This document shows, piece by piece, positions 38,648 to 47,846 of a DNA stretch of 48,482 bases. The position numbers and the translations under genes are program-made. The DNA is from an uncultured Prevotella sp. (lineage in GTDB: Bacteria; Bacteroidota; Bacteroidia; Bacteroidales; Bacteroidaceae), in assembly GCA_946624005.1 (NCBI GenBank), contig CAMORS010000013.1:1-48482 (forward strand). Reading direction: 5' to 3'. The notes beneath the pieces were generated by a model. It had not been told where the DNA came from and did no database searches. It saw nothing but the letters and a program-made list of their open reading frames with translations. Numbering within the stretch: the first letter of the stretch is position 1; every line of letters starts with the position of its first letter.

Positions 38648-41317
38648 ATGGAACCCATCTTCAACGACGATCAGCTACGCGTCATCCATGCTACGGGGGG
38701 CCGTCACTTGGTGTTGGCCCCGCCGGGGTGTGGCAAAACGGCTGTCCTGGCCGAGCGTATCATGTATGCGCACAGCCAGGGCATCGCTTTTGATGAAATG
38801 GCTTGCCTCACCTTCACCAACAGGGCATCAAGGGGCATGAAGGAGCGCATCCTTCAGCGTGTCGAGGGGACAGCCAGTGCTGCCGACATCGACAAGCTCT
38901 TCATTGGCAATGTCCACCGCTTCTGCTCGAAGTTCCTCTTCGACCAGCACATCGTGACGGAGCGTACCGCCATCATCGACACCGATGTGTCGGTGAGCAT
39001 CATTGCCGACTTCCTCGGCGAGGACGAGCTGCACATTCTTGCCGACGCGAAGCAGCGTCAGCGCTATTCGCAGATCATCAACCTGCAGCACCTGATGTAT
39101 CAGTGCCGACGGCGCTATCCGAAGGAGCTCATCGTCCATCGCGAGGCCCTCCAGCCACAGGTGCTGCATGAGCTGTGCCGCGCCCTGAACCTGCCCTATA
39201 CACAAGACGGCACCATCCAGCTGTACGAACAGATAGACGACTACATCAACACGTCTGTGATGATGTCTTCTGGAGCGATGAATGCGTTGAAGGGACTCTA
39301 CGGTGCCCGTCACTACGAATTGTACAAAATAGCCAACGACCTCATCGACTTCGAAGACCTGCTGCTTCGCACTTACGAAGCCTCACCCGACTTCTTCACC
39401 GAAGGGGATTCTGCCGCTCCTGATTCTGCCAGTCGCCATGCCATAGCGACAAAGAAGTGGATACAGATAGACGAGGTGCAAGACCTCAACCCCCTCCAGC
39501 TGGCCATCATCGACCGCATCGCCGCTCCCGATGCCACCATCGTCTATCTCGGCGATGCCCAGCAGGCCATCTTTTCGTTCATGGGCGCCCAGCTCAACAC
39601 GCTCGACATCCTGCGGCAGCGGTGTGGGCGCGACAGACTCTACAACTTCTTCGTCAACTATCGTTCGCCACGCTATCTCCTCGACCTCTACAACACTTAT
39701 GGCGAACAGCAGTTGGGCATCGCTCCGGAGCTGTTGCCCCAGACGCAGGTGGACACTCCGCAGACCGCCGATGCGTTGCAGATCGTGGACAGCTTCACCA
39801 ATGTCGATGAGGCTAACGACGTGGCGCGCCTCGCTGGCAATCTCTACCACGACCACCCCGACGAGACCGTTGCCGTCGTGGTGGCCTTCAACTCGGATGC
39901 CGACGACATCAGCCGCGCCTTGCGACTGCCACACTTCAAGATTTCGGGCACCGATGTGTTCTCCACACCCGAGATGCACCTGCTCATCGCGCATTTCAAC
40001 GTCGTCGTTCAGGAGAACAACTTCATCGCCTGGTCTCGAATCTTTACCGGCCTCCGTCTCTTCAGCACCCATTCGGCAGCGCGCCGCTTCACAAGCGACT
40101 TGCTCAACAACGGCATCTCGCCCTCCGACTTCCTGTGCTACGACGGCACCACCTACCTGCAGCTGTTTATGAGCGACTACAAACAGCGCGAGTTTGTCAT
40201 CTTCGACACCGAGACGACGGGACTGAACGTCTACGACGACGATGTCGTGCAGATAGCTGCCATCAAGGTGCGGCAGGGTAGGGTGGTCGACGAGCTGAAT
40301 CTCTTCATCCATACCGACCGTACCATACCGCCGATGCTGGGCGACATCCCGAATCCCCTGATAGAGGAGTATGCCCATCAGCCACACCTGTCGCCGCAAG
40401 AGGGCTTCCGGCGGTTCGTCGACTTTGCAGGAGAGAGCATCATCTTGGGCCACAACGCCACCTACGACTATCAGATCATGCGCTACAACATGCTGCGTCG
40501 CTGTCCCGAGATGGACATGCGCCAGTTGTGGCCTACCTATTACGACTCGCTGAAACTGGTGCGCCTCGTGGCTCCGCGCCTCAAGAGCTTCAAGCTGAAA
40601 GACTTGCTCACGCAACTGAACCTCAAAGGACACAACTCCCACTTGGCCAACGACGACATCATGGCGACGCTCAGCGTTGTCAACTACTGTTGGCAACGAG
40701 CCTGCGAACTGGCTCCGGCGCAGGCAGTCATCCTGCGGAAACGCCGTCAGGTGGCTGAGCGCTTCCGCAACCTGTATGCCGACCTCTATCAACATACGCT
40801 GGAACTGCTCTACGAGAAGGACAACCCTGCCTCGCACCTCACGGCCGAGATGCAGTATGTCTATCGCGACCTCATCCACAACCACCGCCTGGCGGAGATA
40901 CCCAAGATACAGTATATTCTCAACTATATCGATGTCGACATGGTCGCTGACCAAGAGGGGACGCTGAGCGCGCAGCTGGAAACACATCTGCAAGAGCTGA
41001 ACACGCTGAAAGAGGCCGACCTCTGCGGCAGCAAGAGTATGCAGGAGCGCATCTTCGTCTCCACCGTCCATAAAGCCAAGGGACTGGAGTTCGACAACGT
41101 CATCGTCTACGATGCCGTCGAGGGAAAGTTCCCCTCTTATTATGCCAAGACGGGCGACTCGCAGGAAGAGGAGGCCCGCAAGTTCTACGTCGCCATCTCG
41201 CGCGCCAAGAAGCGGCTCATCATCGCCACTTCGCAACAGCAGACGACACCCTGGGGACGCCTCATCGCCCGACAGCCTTCACCCTTCCTGAAGACCATCA
41301 GGCACTTCTTCGGCTGA
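38648..41317 (+). CDS. UvrD/Rep-type helicase with embedded DEDD 3'-5' exonuclease domain
   Basis: An 889-residue superfamily 1 helicase interrupted by an exonuclease. Helicase motifs in order: I APPGCGKT (24-31), Ia LTFTNRASRGMKERI, II IQIDEVQDLN, III IVYLGDAQQAIFSFMGA, IV VNYRSP. Then a DnaQ-like domain (about 515-690) with FDTETTGL (Asp520, Glu522), GHNATYDYQIM and NSHLANDDIMAT. Then the helicase resumes with motif V VSTVHKAKGLEFDNVIV and VI FYVAISRAKKRL. This suggests coupled DNA unwinding and 3'-5' trimming in repair or defence. The ATG at 38648 is preferred to the upstream TTG. Confidence 0.88.
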   Translation: MEPIFNDDQLRVIHATGGRHLVLAPPGCGKTAVLAERIMYAHSQGIAFDEMACLTFTNRASRGMKERILQRVEGTASAADIDKLFIGNVHRFCSKFLFDQHIVTERTAIIDTDVSVSIIADFLGEDELHILADAKQRQRYSQIINLQHLMYQCRRRYPKELIVHREALQPQVLHELCRALNLPYTQDGTIQLYEQIDDYINTSVMMSSGAMNALKGLYGARHYELYKIANDLIDFEDLLLRTYEASPDFFTEGDSAAPDSASRHAIATKKWIQIDEVQDLNPLQLAIIDRIAAPDATIVYLGDAQQAIFSFMGAQLNTLDILRQRCGRDRLYNFFVNYRSPRYLLDLYNTYGEQQLGIAPELLPQTQVDTPQTADALQIVDSFTNVDEANDVARLAGNLYHDHPDETVAVVVAFNSDADDISRALRLPHFKISGTDVFSTPEMHLLIAHFNVVVQENNFIAWSRIFTGLRLFSTHSAARRFTSDLLNNGISPSDFLCYDGTTYLQLFMSDYKQREFVIFDTETTGLNVYDDDVVQIAAIKVRQGRVVDELNLFIHTDRTIPPMLGDIPNPLIEEYAHQPHLSPQEGFRRFVDFAGESIILGHNATYDYQIMRYNMLRRCPEMDMRQLWPTYYDSLKLVRLVAPRLKSFKLKDLLTQLNLKGHNSHLANDDIMATLSVVNYCWQRACELAPAQAVILRKRRQVAERFRNLYADLYQHTLELLYEKDNPASHLTAEMQYVYRDLIHNHRLAEIPKIQYILNYIDVDMVADQEGTLSAQLETHLQELNTLKEADLCGSKSMQERIFVSTVHKAKGLEFDNVIVYDAVEGKFPSYYAKTGDSQEEEARKFYVAISRAKKRLIIATSQQQTTPWGRLIARQPSPFLKTIRHFFG

Positions 41318-41425
41318 CTATTCGATATCAAGGGCGAGTGTTCGGGGGGAGCAAAGACCTTACGAAAGTTGATGGAAGAATAGCATGTTTTCGCTTTTTT
41401 TCTTGTTCTGTTCGGCAAAATTGAT

Positions 41426-41433
41426 TAACTTTG
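41426..41433 (+). promoter_or_regulatory. -7 box of pgi
   Basis: TAacTTTG (41426-41433) matches the -7 consensus, 34 nt before the pgi ATG. The sequence CTTG at 41402-41405, 20 nt upstream, matches three of four bases of the -33 box. Confidence 0.6.
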
Positions 41434-41467
41434 CACAATCATTATCTATCAAGTCAAGTAAAGAACA

Positions 41468-42823
41468 ATGAAAAGGATTAGTTTAGACATCTCGAAGGCC
41501 GCATGCTTCCTCAGCGAAGGTGCTGTCAAGGCCTACGAGCCAAAGGTAAAAGAGGCACAGAAAGCTCTGGAAGAGGGAACATGCCCGGGTAACGACTTCT
41601 TAGGATGGCTCCACCTGCCATCGTCAATCACAAAAGAGTTTCTCGAAGAGGTTCAGCAGACGGCCGACATCCTGCGTCAGGAGTGTGAGGCCATTGTCGT
41701 GGCTGGCATCGGCGGCAGCTACTTAGGTGCACGTGCCGTCATCGAGGCTCTGGGCAACTCGTTTGGCTGGCTGCGTCAGGATAAGGGCAACCCCGTCATC
41801 CTCTTTGCCGGCAACAACATCGGCGAGGATTATCTCTCGGAACTGACGGAGTATCTGCGCAACAAGAAGTTCGGCGTCATCAATATCTCGAAGTCGGGAA
41901 CGACGACGGAGACGGCCCTGACCTTCCGCCTACTGAAGAAACAGTGTGAGGAGCAGCGGGGTAAGGACGAGGCACGCCGCGTCATCGTGGCCGTGACGGA
42001 TGCCCGCAAGGGTGCTGCCCGCACCTGTGCCGACAAGGAGGGCTACAAGAGCTTCGTCATCCCCGACAACGTGGGCGGACGCTTCTCCGTGCTTACTCCT
42101 GTGGGCCTGCTGCCCATCGCCTGCGCCGGTTTCGACATCGTGAAGCTGGTGGAGGGTGCACAGGAGATGGAGCGTGCCTGCGCTCCCGAAGTGCCCTTCG
42201 AGGAGAACATCGCCGCACAGTATGCTGCCGTGAGAAACGGACTCTATGCTGCCGGCAAGAAGATTGAGATCATGGTGAACTACCAGCCGAAGCTCCACTT
42301 CATCAGCGAGTGGTGGAAGCAGCTCTACGGAGAGAGCGAGGGAAAAGACCTCAAGGGTATCTTCCCCGCTTCGTGCGACTTCACCACCGACCTCCACTCC
42401 ATGGGACAGTGGATCCAGGAAGGTGAGCGCACCATCTTCGAGACGGTCATCAGTATCGAGAAGCCCAACCGCGAGCTGCTCTTCCCGAGCGACGAGGAGA
42501 ACCTCGACGGACTGAACTTCCTGGCAGGGAAGCGTGTCGACGAGGTGAACAAGATGGCAGAGCTCGGCACCCGTCTGGCGCATGTCGACGGTGGCGTGCC
42601 GAACATCCGTATCGCTGTTCCCGAACTGAACGAATACTACATCGGCCAGCTCATCTACTTCTTCGAGATTGGCTGTGGCATCAGCGGTAACGTCCTGGGT
42701 GTCAATCCGTTCAACCAGCCTGGTGTGGAAGCTTACAAGAAGAATATGTTCGCCCTGCTCAACAAGCCTGGCTATGAGGCTGAGTCGAAGGCTATCCAGG
42801 AGAGGCTGAGAATTGATAATTGA
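41468..42823 (+). CDS. pgi: Glucose-6-phosphate isomerase
   Basis: A 451-residue cytosolic isomerase of the short bacterial type, converting glucose 6-phosphate to fructose 6-phosphate. Motifs: [37 protein letters not shown] (the SIS phosphate-binding loops), [31 protein letters not shown] and the C-terminal [12 protein letters not shown]. Its last residues, Arg-Ile-Asp-Asn and TGA, come from an AATTGAT heptad array, so the authentic C-terminus has probably been exchanged for a repeat-encoded one. Confidence 0.95.
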   Translation: MKRISLDISKAACFLSEGAVKAYEPKVKEAQKALEEGTCPGNDFLGWLHLPSSITKEFLEEVQQTADILRQECEAIVVAGIGGSYLGARAVIEALGNSFGWLRQDKGNPVILFAGNNIGEDYLSELTEYLRNKKFGVINISKSGTTTETALTFRLLKKQCEEQRGKDEARRVIVAVTDARKGAARTCADKEGYKSFVIPDNVGGRFSVLTPVGLLPIACAGFDIVKLVEGAQEMERACAPEVPFEENIAAQYAAVRNGLYAAGKKIEIMVNYQPKLHFISEWWKQLYGESEGKDLKGIFPASCDFTTDLHSMGQWIQEGERTIFETVISIEKPNRELLFPSDEENLDGLNFLAGKRVDEVNKMAELGTRLAHVDGGVPNIRIAVPELNEYYIGQLIYFFEIGCGISGNVLGVNPFNQPGVEAYKKNMFALLNKPGYEAESKAIQERLRIDN

Positions 42824-42843
42824 TAATTGAGAATTGATAATTG
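42808..42843. repeat. AATTGAT-type heptads at the pgi stop codon
   Basis: About five units (GAGAATT, GATAATT, GATAATT, GAGAATT, GATAATT). The array supplies the last codons and TGA (42821-42823) of pgi and fills the gap to the next start codon at 42849. Confidence 0.85.
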
Positions 42844-42848
42844 GAGGA

Positions 42849-43568
42849 ATGGATATTGCAGCATCCGTGGGCTGCTACATGTCGAGGCATGGGCTGACGG
42901 CGTTCGCGCCGAAGGCCTTCCTCTTCGACATGGACGGCGTACTCTACAACTCAATGCCGCGACATGCCGTCTGCTGGGTGCAGGCAATGGCGAAGTATGG
43001 CCTCAGCATGACGGAGCAAGAAGCCTATGCCTATGAGGGCATGCGCGGTGTGGAGACGATACAGCTCATCGCCCGCCAGCAGAAAGGCATCGAACTGACG
43101 GAGGCGGAAGCGCAGCCTATCTACGACGAGAAGTCGCGACTGTTTCATGAGATGGGCGACGCACCGTTGATGGAGGGTGCCATGGAGTTGATGGAGCTGT
43201 TGAAACAAAGGGGAATGACCCTCTGCATCGTGACGGGCAGCGGACAGCGTCCGCTCATCCGACGTGTGCTGAACGACTACCGCCGGTATGTCGACGAGCA
43301 GCACATCGTCACCGCCTACGATGTGGCTCATGGGAAACCCGCGCCCGATCCTTACCTCATGGGCTTGCAGAAGGCTGGAAATCTGATGCCCCATGAGGCC
43401 GTCGTCGTGGAGAATGCTCCCTTAGGCGTGGAGGCTGGTGTGGCAGCAGGCATCTTCACCATCGCCGTGAACAGCGGCAACCTGCCCAAGGAGAGCCTCA
43501 GGAAGGCCGACCTGCTCTTCGACAGTATGACCGACCTGTATGAATCATGGAAACAACAGAATGTGTAA
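42849..43568 (+). CDS. HAD-superfamily phosphatase, beta-phosphoglucomutase-like
   Basis: A 239-residue HAD hydrolase of subfamily IA. Motif I is FLFDMDGVLYNS (nucleophile Asp in the DxD pair), motif II is CIVTGSG, motif III with its Lys is HGKPAPDPY, and the closing acidic motif is VVVENAPLGVEAG. The alpha-helical cap between motifs I and II is like that of beta-phosphoglucomutase and sugar-phosphate phosphatases. The substrate is unknown; a sugar phosphate is likely given that pgi lies directly upstream. The ATG at 42849 follows the heptad array; an upstream TTG inside the repeat is less likely. Confidence 0.85.
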   Translation: MDIAASVGCYMSRHGLTAFAPKAFLFDMDGVLYNSMPRHAVCWVQAMAKYGLSMTEQEAYAYEGMRGVETIQLIARQQKGIELTEAEAQPIYDEKSRLFHEMGDAPLMEGAMELMELLKQRGMTLCIVTGSGQRPLIRRVLNDYRRYVDEQHIVTAYDVAHGKPAPDPYLMGLQKAGNLMPHEAVVVENAPLGVEAGVAAGIFTIAVNSGNLPKESLRKADLLFDSMTDLYESWKQQNV

Positions 43569-43593
43569 CCCTTTATAAAAAGAAACTGAGAAA

Positions 43594-44118
43594 ATGAGAA
43601 AGAAAAGAATGTTTGCCGTACTGGCTATGTTTTTCGGAATGCTACCCCTCGCGATGCTCACATCCTGCGACGACGACCGTGGCAACCTGATGGACATCCA
43701 TCCCTATGAGAACACCTACGTGAAGTACAAGATGAATGTCGGTACGGCCTTGGCATCGCTCTACGACATCGAGGTGACCTACTGCGACATGGCCGGAAAA
43801 GACTATACCGAGGACTTCAAGCTGCGCCGCGAAGGCAACAAATGGGAATACAAAGACGAGAAGAAAGGCAGCGAGACCATCCACTTCAAGTTTATTGCCA
43901 CGGCAAAGCTGAAGGAGAACTACGAACTGGAGGACGACGAGTACGACCTGTCGCACACCTTCAGCATCAGCTGGTACGACCAGCAAGACAAGGCGATGTC
44001 TTACTCGCCTGTCGACCAGCAGGTGGAGAAGCTCATCGTTTCGAAAGCCGACATTGAGCAATACCTGCAGGAACATCCTGTCATACAGATCGTCAACGTT
44101 ACAACCCGCCCCAACTGA
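43594..44118 (+). CDS. Lipoprotein, unknown family
   Basis: A 174-residue predicted lipoprotein: a basic start, hydrophobic stretch and LAMLTSCDDD with lipid-attachment Cys25 followed by Asp residues, which would be compatible with surface export signals in Bacteroidota. The mature domain is beta-rich with charged residues (TYCDMAGKDYTEDFKL, DEYDLSHTFSISWYDQ). No family was recognised with confidence; it has some NigD-like flavour. It is followed 2 nt later by a small helicase-associated-domain gene. Confidence 0.6.
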   Translation: MRKKRMFAVLAMFFGMLPLAMLTSCDDDRGNLMDIHPYENTYVKYKMNVGTALASLYDIEVTYCDMAGKDYTEDFKLRREGNKWEYKDEKKGSETIHFKFIATAKLKENYELEDDEYDLSHTFSISWYDQQDKAMSYSPVDQQVEKLIVSKADIEQYLQEHPVIQIVNVTTRPN

Positions 44119-44120
44119 AC

Positions 44121-44363
44121 ATGACAAGAGATGAAAACTGGGATGCCAACTGGCAAGCCATCTACGACTTTGTCAACACCAATGGGCGCAATCCTTCAAA
44201 ACATAAGGCTGAGGATCGGGCGATGCTCCATTGGCTGAAATACCACAAACGCCGGTGGAAGGCTGGCAAGATGGATCAACAGCAGAAGCAGCGGTTTGAA
44301 GAACTGTTGCTTCTGCTCAACAAGTACCGGCGTGTCAACCAATACGCCTATCGTAATGTTTAA
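44121..44363 (+). CDS. Small protein with a helicase-associated (HA) domain
   Basis: An 80-residue protein matching a single helicase-associated domain: WQAIYDFVNTNGRNPSKHK, then LHWLKYHKRRWKAGKMDQQQ and FEELLLLLNKYRRVNQY. The three-helix HA repeat usually occurs in tandem behind helicases, so a lone copy is unusual. It is probably a DNA- or RNA-binding accessory. It lies 2 nt after the lipoprotein gene. A heptad array (44380-44417) separates it from the convergent mnmA. Confidence 0.65.
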   Translation: MTRDENWDANWQAIYDFVNTNGRNPSKHKAEDRAMLHWLKYHKRRWKAGKMDQQQKQRFEELLLLLNKYRRVNQYAYRNV

Positions 44364-44379
44364 TGCATAATGCGTCGCT

Positions 44380-44417
44380 CAATTGTCAATTATCAATTGT
44401 CAATTGTCAATTCTCAA
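44380..44417. repeat. AATTGAT-type heptads at the mnmA stop codon
   Basis: CAATTGT, CAATTAT, CAATTGT, CAATTGT and CAATTCT. On the minus strand these encode the end of mnmA (Glu-Asn-stop) and fill the convergent gap to the HA-domain gene. Confidence 0.85.
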
Positions 44418-45489
44418 CGGTGATCTCCGCTGAACCGAAGCAGCGGTGGAAGTCGCGGTCGTAGACCACACAGAACTGTCCCGGAGCCACACCTTGTATC
44501 AGCCGGTCGGCATGAACGAGGTAGCTGCCGGGGCCTGTCTTTTCCATCCGTGCCTCGCAATAGTCGGGCGTATGGCGTATCTTGAACGTCACGTCGGTCA
44601 TCTCCACTTCCTCGGTCAGGAAGTGGAAGTCGTGGATGGCAAAGTCTTTCTGCCAGGCTGATATCGGCTCGTAGCCTTTCGTGACATACAGGATATTCGC
44701 CTCCATGTCTTTCTTCACAACGTTCCAGGGACCGCCACCCAGTCCGAGACCTTTTCGCTGTCCGATGGTGTGGAACCACAACCCCTTATGCCTGCCGATG
44801 CACTTACCTGTCTCGATGTCGACGACATCGCCGGGATTCTCGCCAAGATAGCGGCGGATATAGTCGTTGTAGTTGATCTTTCCCAAGAAGCAGATACCCT
44901 GCGAGTCGCGTCGCCGTGCATTGACGAGATGTTCGCGCTCGGCTATCTCGCGCACCTCTTCCTTACGGTAGTGGCCGATGGGGAAGAGTGCCTTGCGCAG
45001 CTGCCAGTCGTAGATCTGGGCGAGGAAGTCGGTCTGGTCTTTTACCGGGTCAGGACTGGTGGTGAGCCATTTCTTCCCGTCAATCCATTCCGTCTGGGCG
45101 TAGTGGCCTGTGGCTATCAGGTCGTAGTCGTGACCTGCTTTCTCGTCGAAGGCACCGAACTTGATGAGCCGGTTGCACATCACGTCGGGGTTGGGCGTGA
45201 AGCCCGCCTTCACCTTCTCCATGGTGTAACGCGTCACCTGGTCCCAGTATTCTTTGTGGCAGTCGACAACCTCTAAGTGGCAACCGTAGCGCTTGGCAAC
45301 GGCAGTGGCCATCTCCAGGTCTTCCTCCGACGTGCAGTCCCATTCCTCTTCTTCTTCCGGACCTATCTTGATGTAGAAGCAGTCGGGGTGTAGTCCTAAC
45401 CGTGACAGTTCGTAGACAACAACCGAACTGTCGACGCCACCTGACAGCAGGATGGCAATGCGCTGGTCTTTTATCTCGTTGATATTCAT
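44407..45489 (-). CDS. mnmA: tRNA-specific 2-thiouridylase MnmA
   Basis: A 360-residue enzyme that thiolates U34 of certain tRNAs, taking sulfur from a persulfide carrier. Motifs: ILLSGGVDSSVVVYEL (P-loop of PP-loop ATPases), FTPNPDVMCNRLIKF, LIATGHYAQ, DQTDFLAQI, DSQGICFLG (catalytic Cys) and HTIGQRKGLGLGGGPW. Length is normal. The C-terminal Val-Glu-Asn and stop lie in the AATTGAT-type array. A cation antiporter gene is divergent in function but lies on the same strand upstream. Confidence 0.94.
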   Translation of the reverse strand: MNINEIKDQRIAILLSGGVDSSVVVYELSRLGLHPDCFYIKIGPEEEEEWDCTSEEDLEMATAVAKRYGCHLEVVDCHKEYWDQVTRYTMEKVKAGFTPNPDVMCNRLIKFGAFDEKAGHDYDLIATGHYAQTEWIDGKKWLTTSPDPVKDQTDFLAQIYDWQLRKALFPIGHYRKEEVREIAEREHLVNARRRDSQGICFLGKINYNDYIRRYLGENPGDVVDIETGKCIGRHKGLWFHTIGQRKGLGLGGGPWNVVKKDMEANILYVTKGYEPISAWQKDFAIHDFHFLTEEVEMTDVTFKIRHTPDYCEARMEKTGPGSYLVHADRLIQGVAPGQFCVVYDRDFHRCFGSAEITVEN

Positions 45490-45546
45490 ATCTAAAGCTG
45501 TATCTTGTAGCGTTTTTTTTACTGATACTGTATGCCTCCTCGGCAG

Positions 45547-47805
45547 CTATTGCTGCAGGAGCTGGCGCAGGCTCTCCTCTTCGCCCACCACCCAGATGAT
45601 GTCTCCCTTTTCGAAGACATAGCTGGGTCGCACCACCGACAGGTTCTCTTCGCCTTCCTCGATGCCTACCACCATGCAGTTGTAACGGTCGCGGATGCCG
45701 CTCTCCTGCAGCGTCTTGCCGATGAAGGGCGAACTGGCAGAGATGATCATGGAGCGCAGCTGCATCTCGCGTTTCTCCAGTTCGGGATCGTCTTCGTAGA
45801 CCTCGTTCTGCAAGGCATGGCGGAAAGCTGTCAGCTGCTGGTCGCTGCCGATCACCTGAAGGCGGTCGCCGGGGAAGATGACGTCCGAGCCGTCGGGGAT
45901 GTTCAGGCGGCGGTTGGCCCGGAGGATGCTGCTGACATGCACACCAAACTGATGGCCGAGGTTCAGCTCGCGCAGCGTCTTACCCATCCACAGCGAGTCG
46001 GCAGGCACCTCGAAGTCGGCGATATGCACATCGCGGTCGAGCAGCTTCCCCTCGTAGAGCGGCTTGCGATGACCGTGCACCTGTGCCTCGATATCGCGCG
46101 AGCGGAGGTTCAGGATGAAGAGTCGCTCCAGTCGGATGCTGCGGTGTTTCACCCAGCGCGAGAAGACGATGGCTGTCAAGACGACGATGCCGATGGTGTA
46201 CATCAGGGCATGGGAGAAGCGCGTCAGGTAGTTGCAGATATAGAAGATGAAGGCGATGGCGATGACGGCACGCACGAGGACGGTGAAGAGCAGCGGGATA
46301 TGGTTGATGTTGCTCTCCGCCCAGAGGCGTTTCCACTCTTCCGAGTGGTTCTTCTTCATCACCATGGCCCGCAGGAAGGGAGCGATGAACAATACTGTCA
46401 GCACTCCGGTGATGGCGTTGGCATACCAGTGGAGGTCCCATCCGGGCAGCAGCTTGCGGAAGAAGGGTAGGGCGATGGTGAACATCAGCGTGATGGTGGC
46501 TGCCGAGAGGATGCCGTAGATGAGCGTGTTGCGCCCCATGGCCAGCAGCAGCTTGTGCCACAGACTCTTCTCCGTGGTGTTGGGATGGCTCATCGTCAGA
46601 TGGTTGAGCGAACGCACCCAGCGGTTGGGCAGCCTCCGCTCCAGGACGTTGTAGCAGGGTGTGGCGGCACGGATCATGTAAGGCGTGAGGAACGTCGTGA
46701 TGACCGAGACGGCCACGACGACGGGATAGAGGAAGTCGCCGATGACACCGAGCGACATACCTAACGAGGCGATGATGAATGAGAACTCACCGATCTGCGC
46801 CATCGAGAAACCACACTTCATGGCCGAGCGGAGCGATTCGCCGCCCAGCATATAGGCAAAGGAGCCGAAGAGGGCCTGTCCCAAGAGGATGGTCATCACG
46901 AGGCAGAAGATGGGGAGTGCATATTCCACGAGGATGTTCGGGTCGACGAGCATGCCTACTGACACGAAGAAGATGGCACCGAAGAGGTTCTTCACGGGCT
47001 CCACCAGGCGGATAATCTTCTCTGCCTCGATGGTCTCTGCCAGGATGCTGCCCATGACAAAGGCACCGAAGGCCGACGAGAAACCCACCTCGGTGCTCAG
47101 CACGGCCATCGCGCAACAAAGCCCCAAGGCCACGATGAGCAGCACCTCGCTGTTCATCAGTTTCCTGACACGCCGCAGGAACATCGGTATGGCGAAGATA
47201 CCGACGACGAACCACAGCACGAGGAAGAAGGCTATCTTCGCCACCGAACCCAACATCTGACCGCCGTTGGGACTGTTGCCGCTGGCAATGGCCGACAGCA
47301 TCACCATCATGACAATGGCCAAGATGTCCTCGAGGATGAGCACACTCATCACTAACGAGGTAAACTGCTGTTGCCGCAGACCAAGGTCGTCGAAGGCTTT
47401 GTAGATAATGGTCGTCGACGACATGGCGAGCATACCGCCGAGGAAGATGCAGTCCATCTTACTCCAACCGAAGAGATGGCCTACCACAATGCCGAGCATC
47501 ATCATGCAGAAGACGATGGTGACGGTGGTGATGATGGGCGAGGCACCCATCTTCAGTATCTTCTTGAACGAGAAGTCAAGACCTAAGGAGAACAACAGGA
47601 ACATCACACCGATGTCGGCCCACGTGTGGATGTCGTGGGTGTCGACGACCGATGCGATATAGGGCATGTGCGGGCTGACCAGGAAGCCAGCCACGACATA
47701 CCCCAGCACCAACGGCTGCTTGAGCCGCTTGAACACCAAGGTGACGATACCTGCCACCACCAGTATCAGCGCCAGGTCTTTGATCAATGCAGGTAACTCT
47801 CCCAT
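45547..47805 (-). CDS. CPA2-family cation:proton antiporter with TrkA-C domains
   Basis: A 752-residue membrane protein. Residues 1 to about 390 are a Na+/H+ exchanger-type domain with about 12 helices (VMFLLFSLGLDFSFKKIL, SSTTIIYKAFDDLGL and the GFSSAFGAFVMGS motif). Then further helices (about 415-560), and two TrkA-C-like cytosolic domains with SLWMGKTLRELNLG and SPFIGKTLQESGI, which usually bind nucleotides or ions and gate transport. It is related to KefB/KefC but lacks an obvious TrkA-N domain. It probably exchanges K+ or Na+ for protons. Confidence 0.9.
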   Translation of the reverse strand: MGELPALIKDLALILVVAGIVTLVFKRLKQPLVLGYVVAGFLVSPHMPYIASVVDTHDIHTWADIGVMFLLFSLGLDFSFKKILKMGASPIITTVTIVFCMMMLGIVVGHLFGWSKMDCIFLGGMLAMSSTTIIYKAFDDLGLRQQQFTSLVMSVLILEDILAIVMMVMLSAIASGNSPNGGQMLGSVAKIAFFLVLWFVVGIFAIPMFLRRVRKLMNSEVLLIVALGLCCAMAVLSTEVGFSSAFGAFVMGSILAETIEAEKIIRLVEPVKNLFGAIFFVSVGMLVDPNILVEYALPIFCLVMTILLGQALFGSFAYMLGGESLRSAMKCGFSMAQIGEFSFIIASLGMSLGVIGDFLYPVVVAVSVITTFLTPYMIRAATPCYNVLERRLPNRWVRSLNHLTMSHPNTTEKSLWHKLLLAMGRNTLIYGILSAATITLMFTIALPFFRKLLPGWDLHWYANAITGVLTVLFIAPFLRAMVMKKNHSEEWKRLWAESNINHIPLLFTVLVRAVIAIAFIFYICNYLTRFSHALMYTIGIVVLTAIVFSRWVKHRSIRLERLFILNLRSRDIEAQVHGHRKPLYEGKLLDRDVHIADFEVPADSLWMGKTLRELNLGHQFGVHVSSILRANRRLNIPDGSDVIFPGDRLQVIGSDQQLTAFRHALQNEVYEDDPELEKREMQLRSMIISASSPFIGKTLQESGIRDRYNCMVVGIEEGEENLSVVRPSYVFEKGDIIWVVGEEESLRQLLQQ

Positions 47806-47827
47806 TTCGACATTTAGCTTCTTTATT

Positions 47828-47846
47828 GACAGATAGACAAATAGAT
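47828..47846. repeat. 19-bp inverted repeat flanking the GxxExxY gene, left end
   Basis: GACAGATAGACAAATAGAT here is the exact reverse complement of 48297-48315. The pair brackets the GxxExxY gene and reaches its last codons. Confidence 0.8.

Noticed and set aside
39383..41236. 617-codon minus-strand frame opposite the helicase-exonuclease gene
   Set aside because: It is an antisense shadow. The plus strand encodes all helicase and exonuclease motifs in order.
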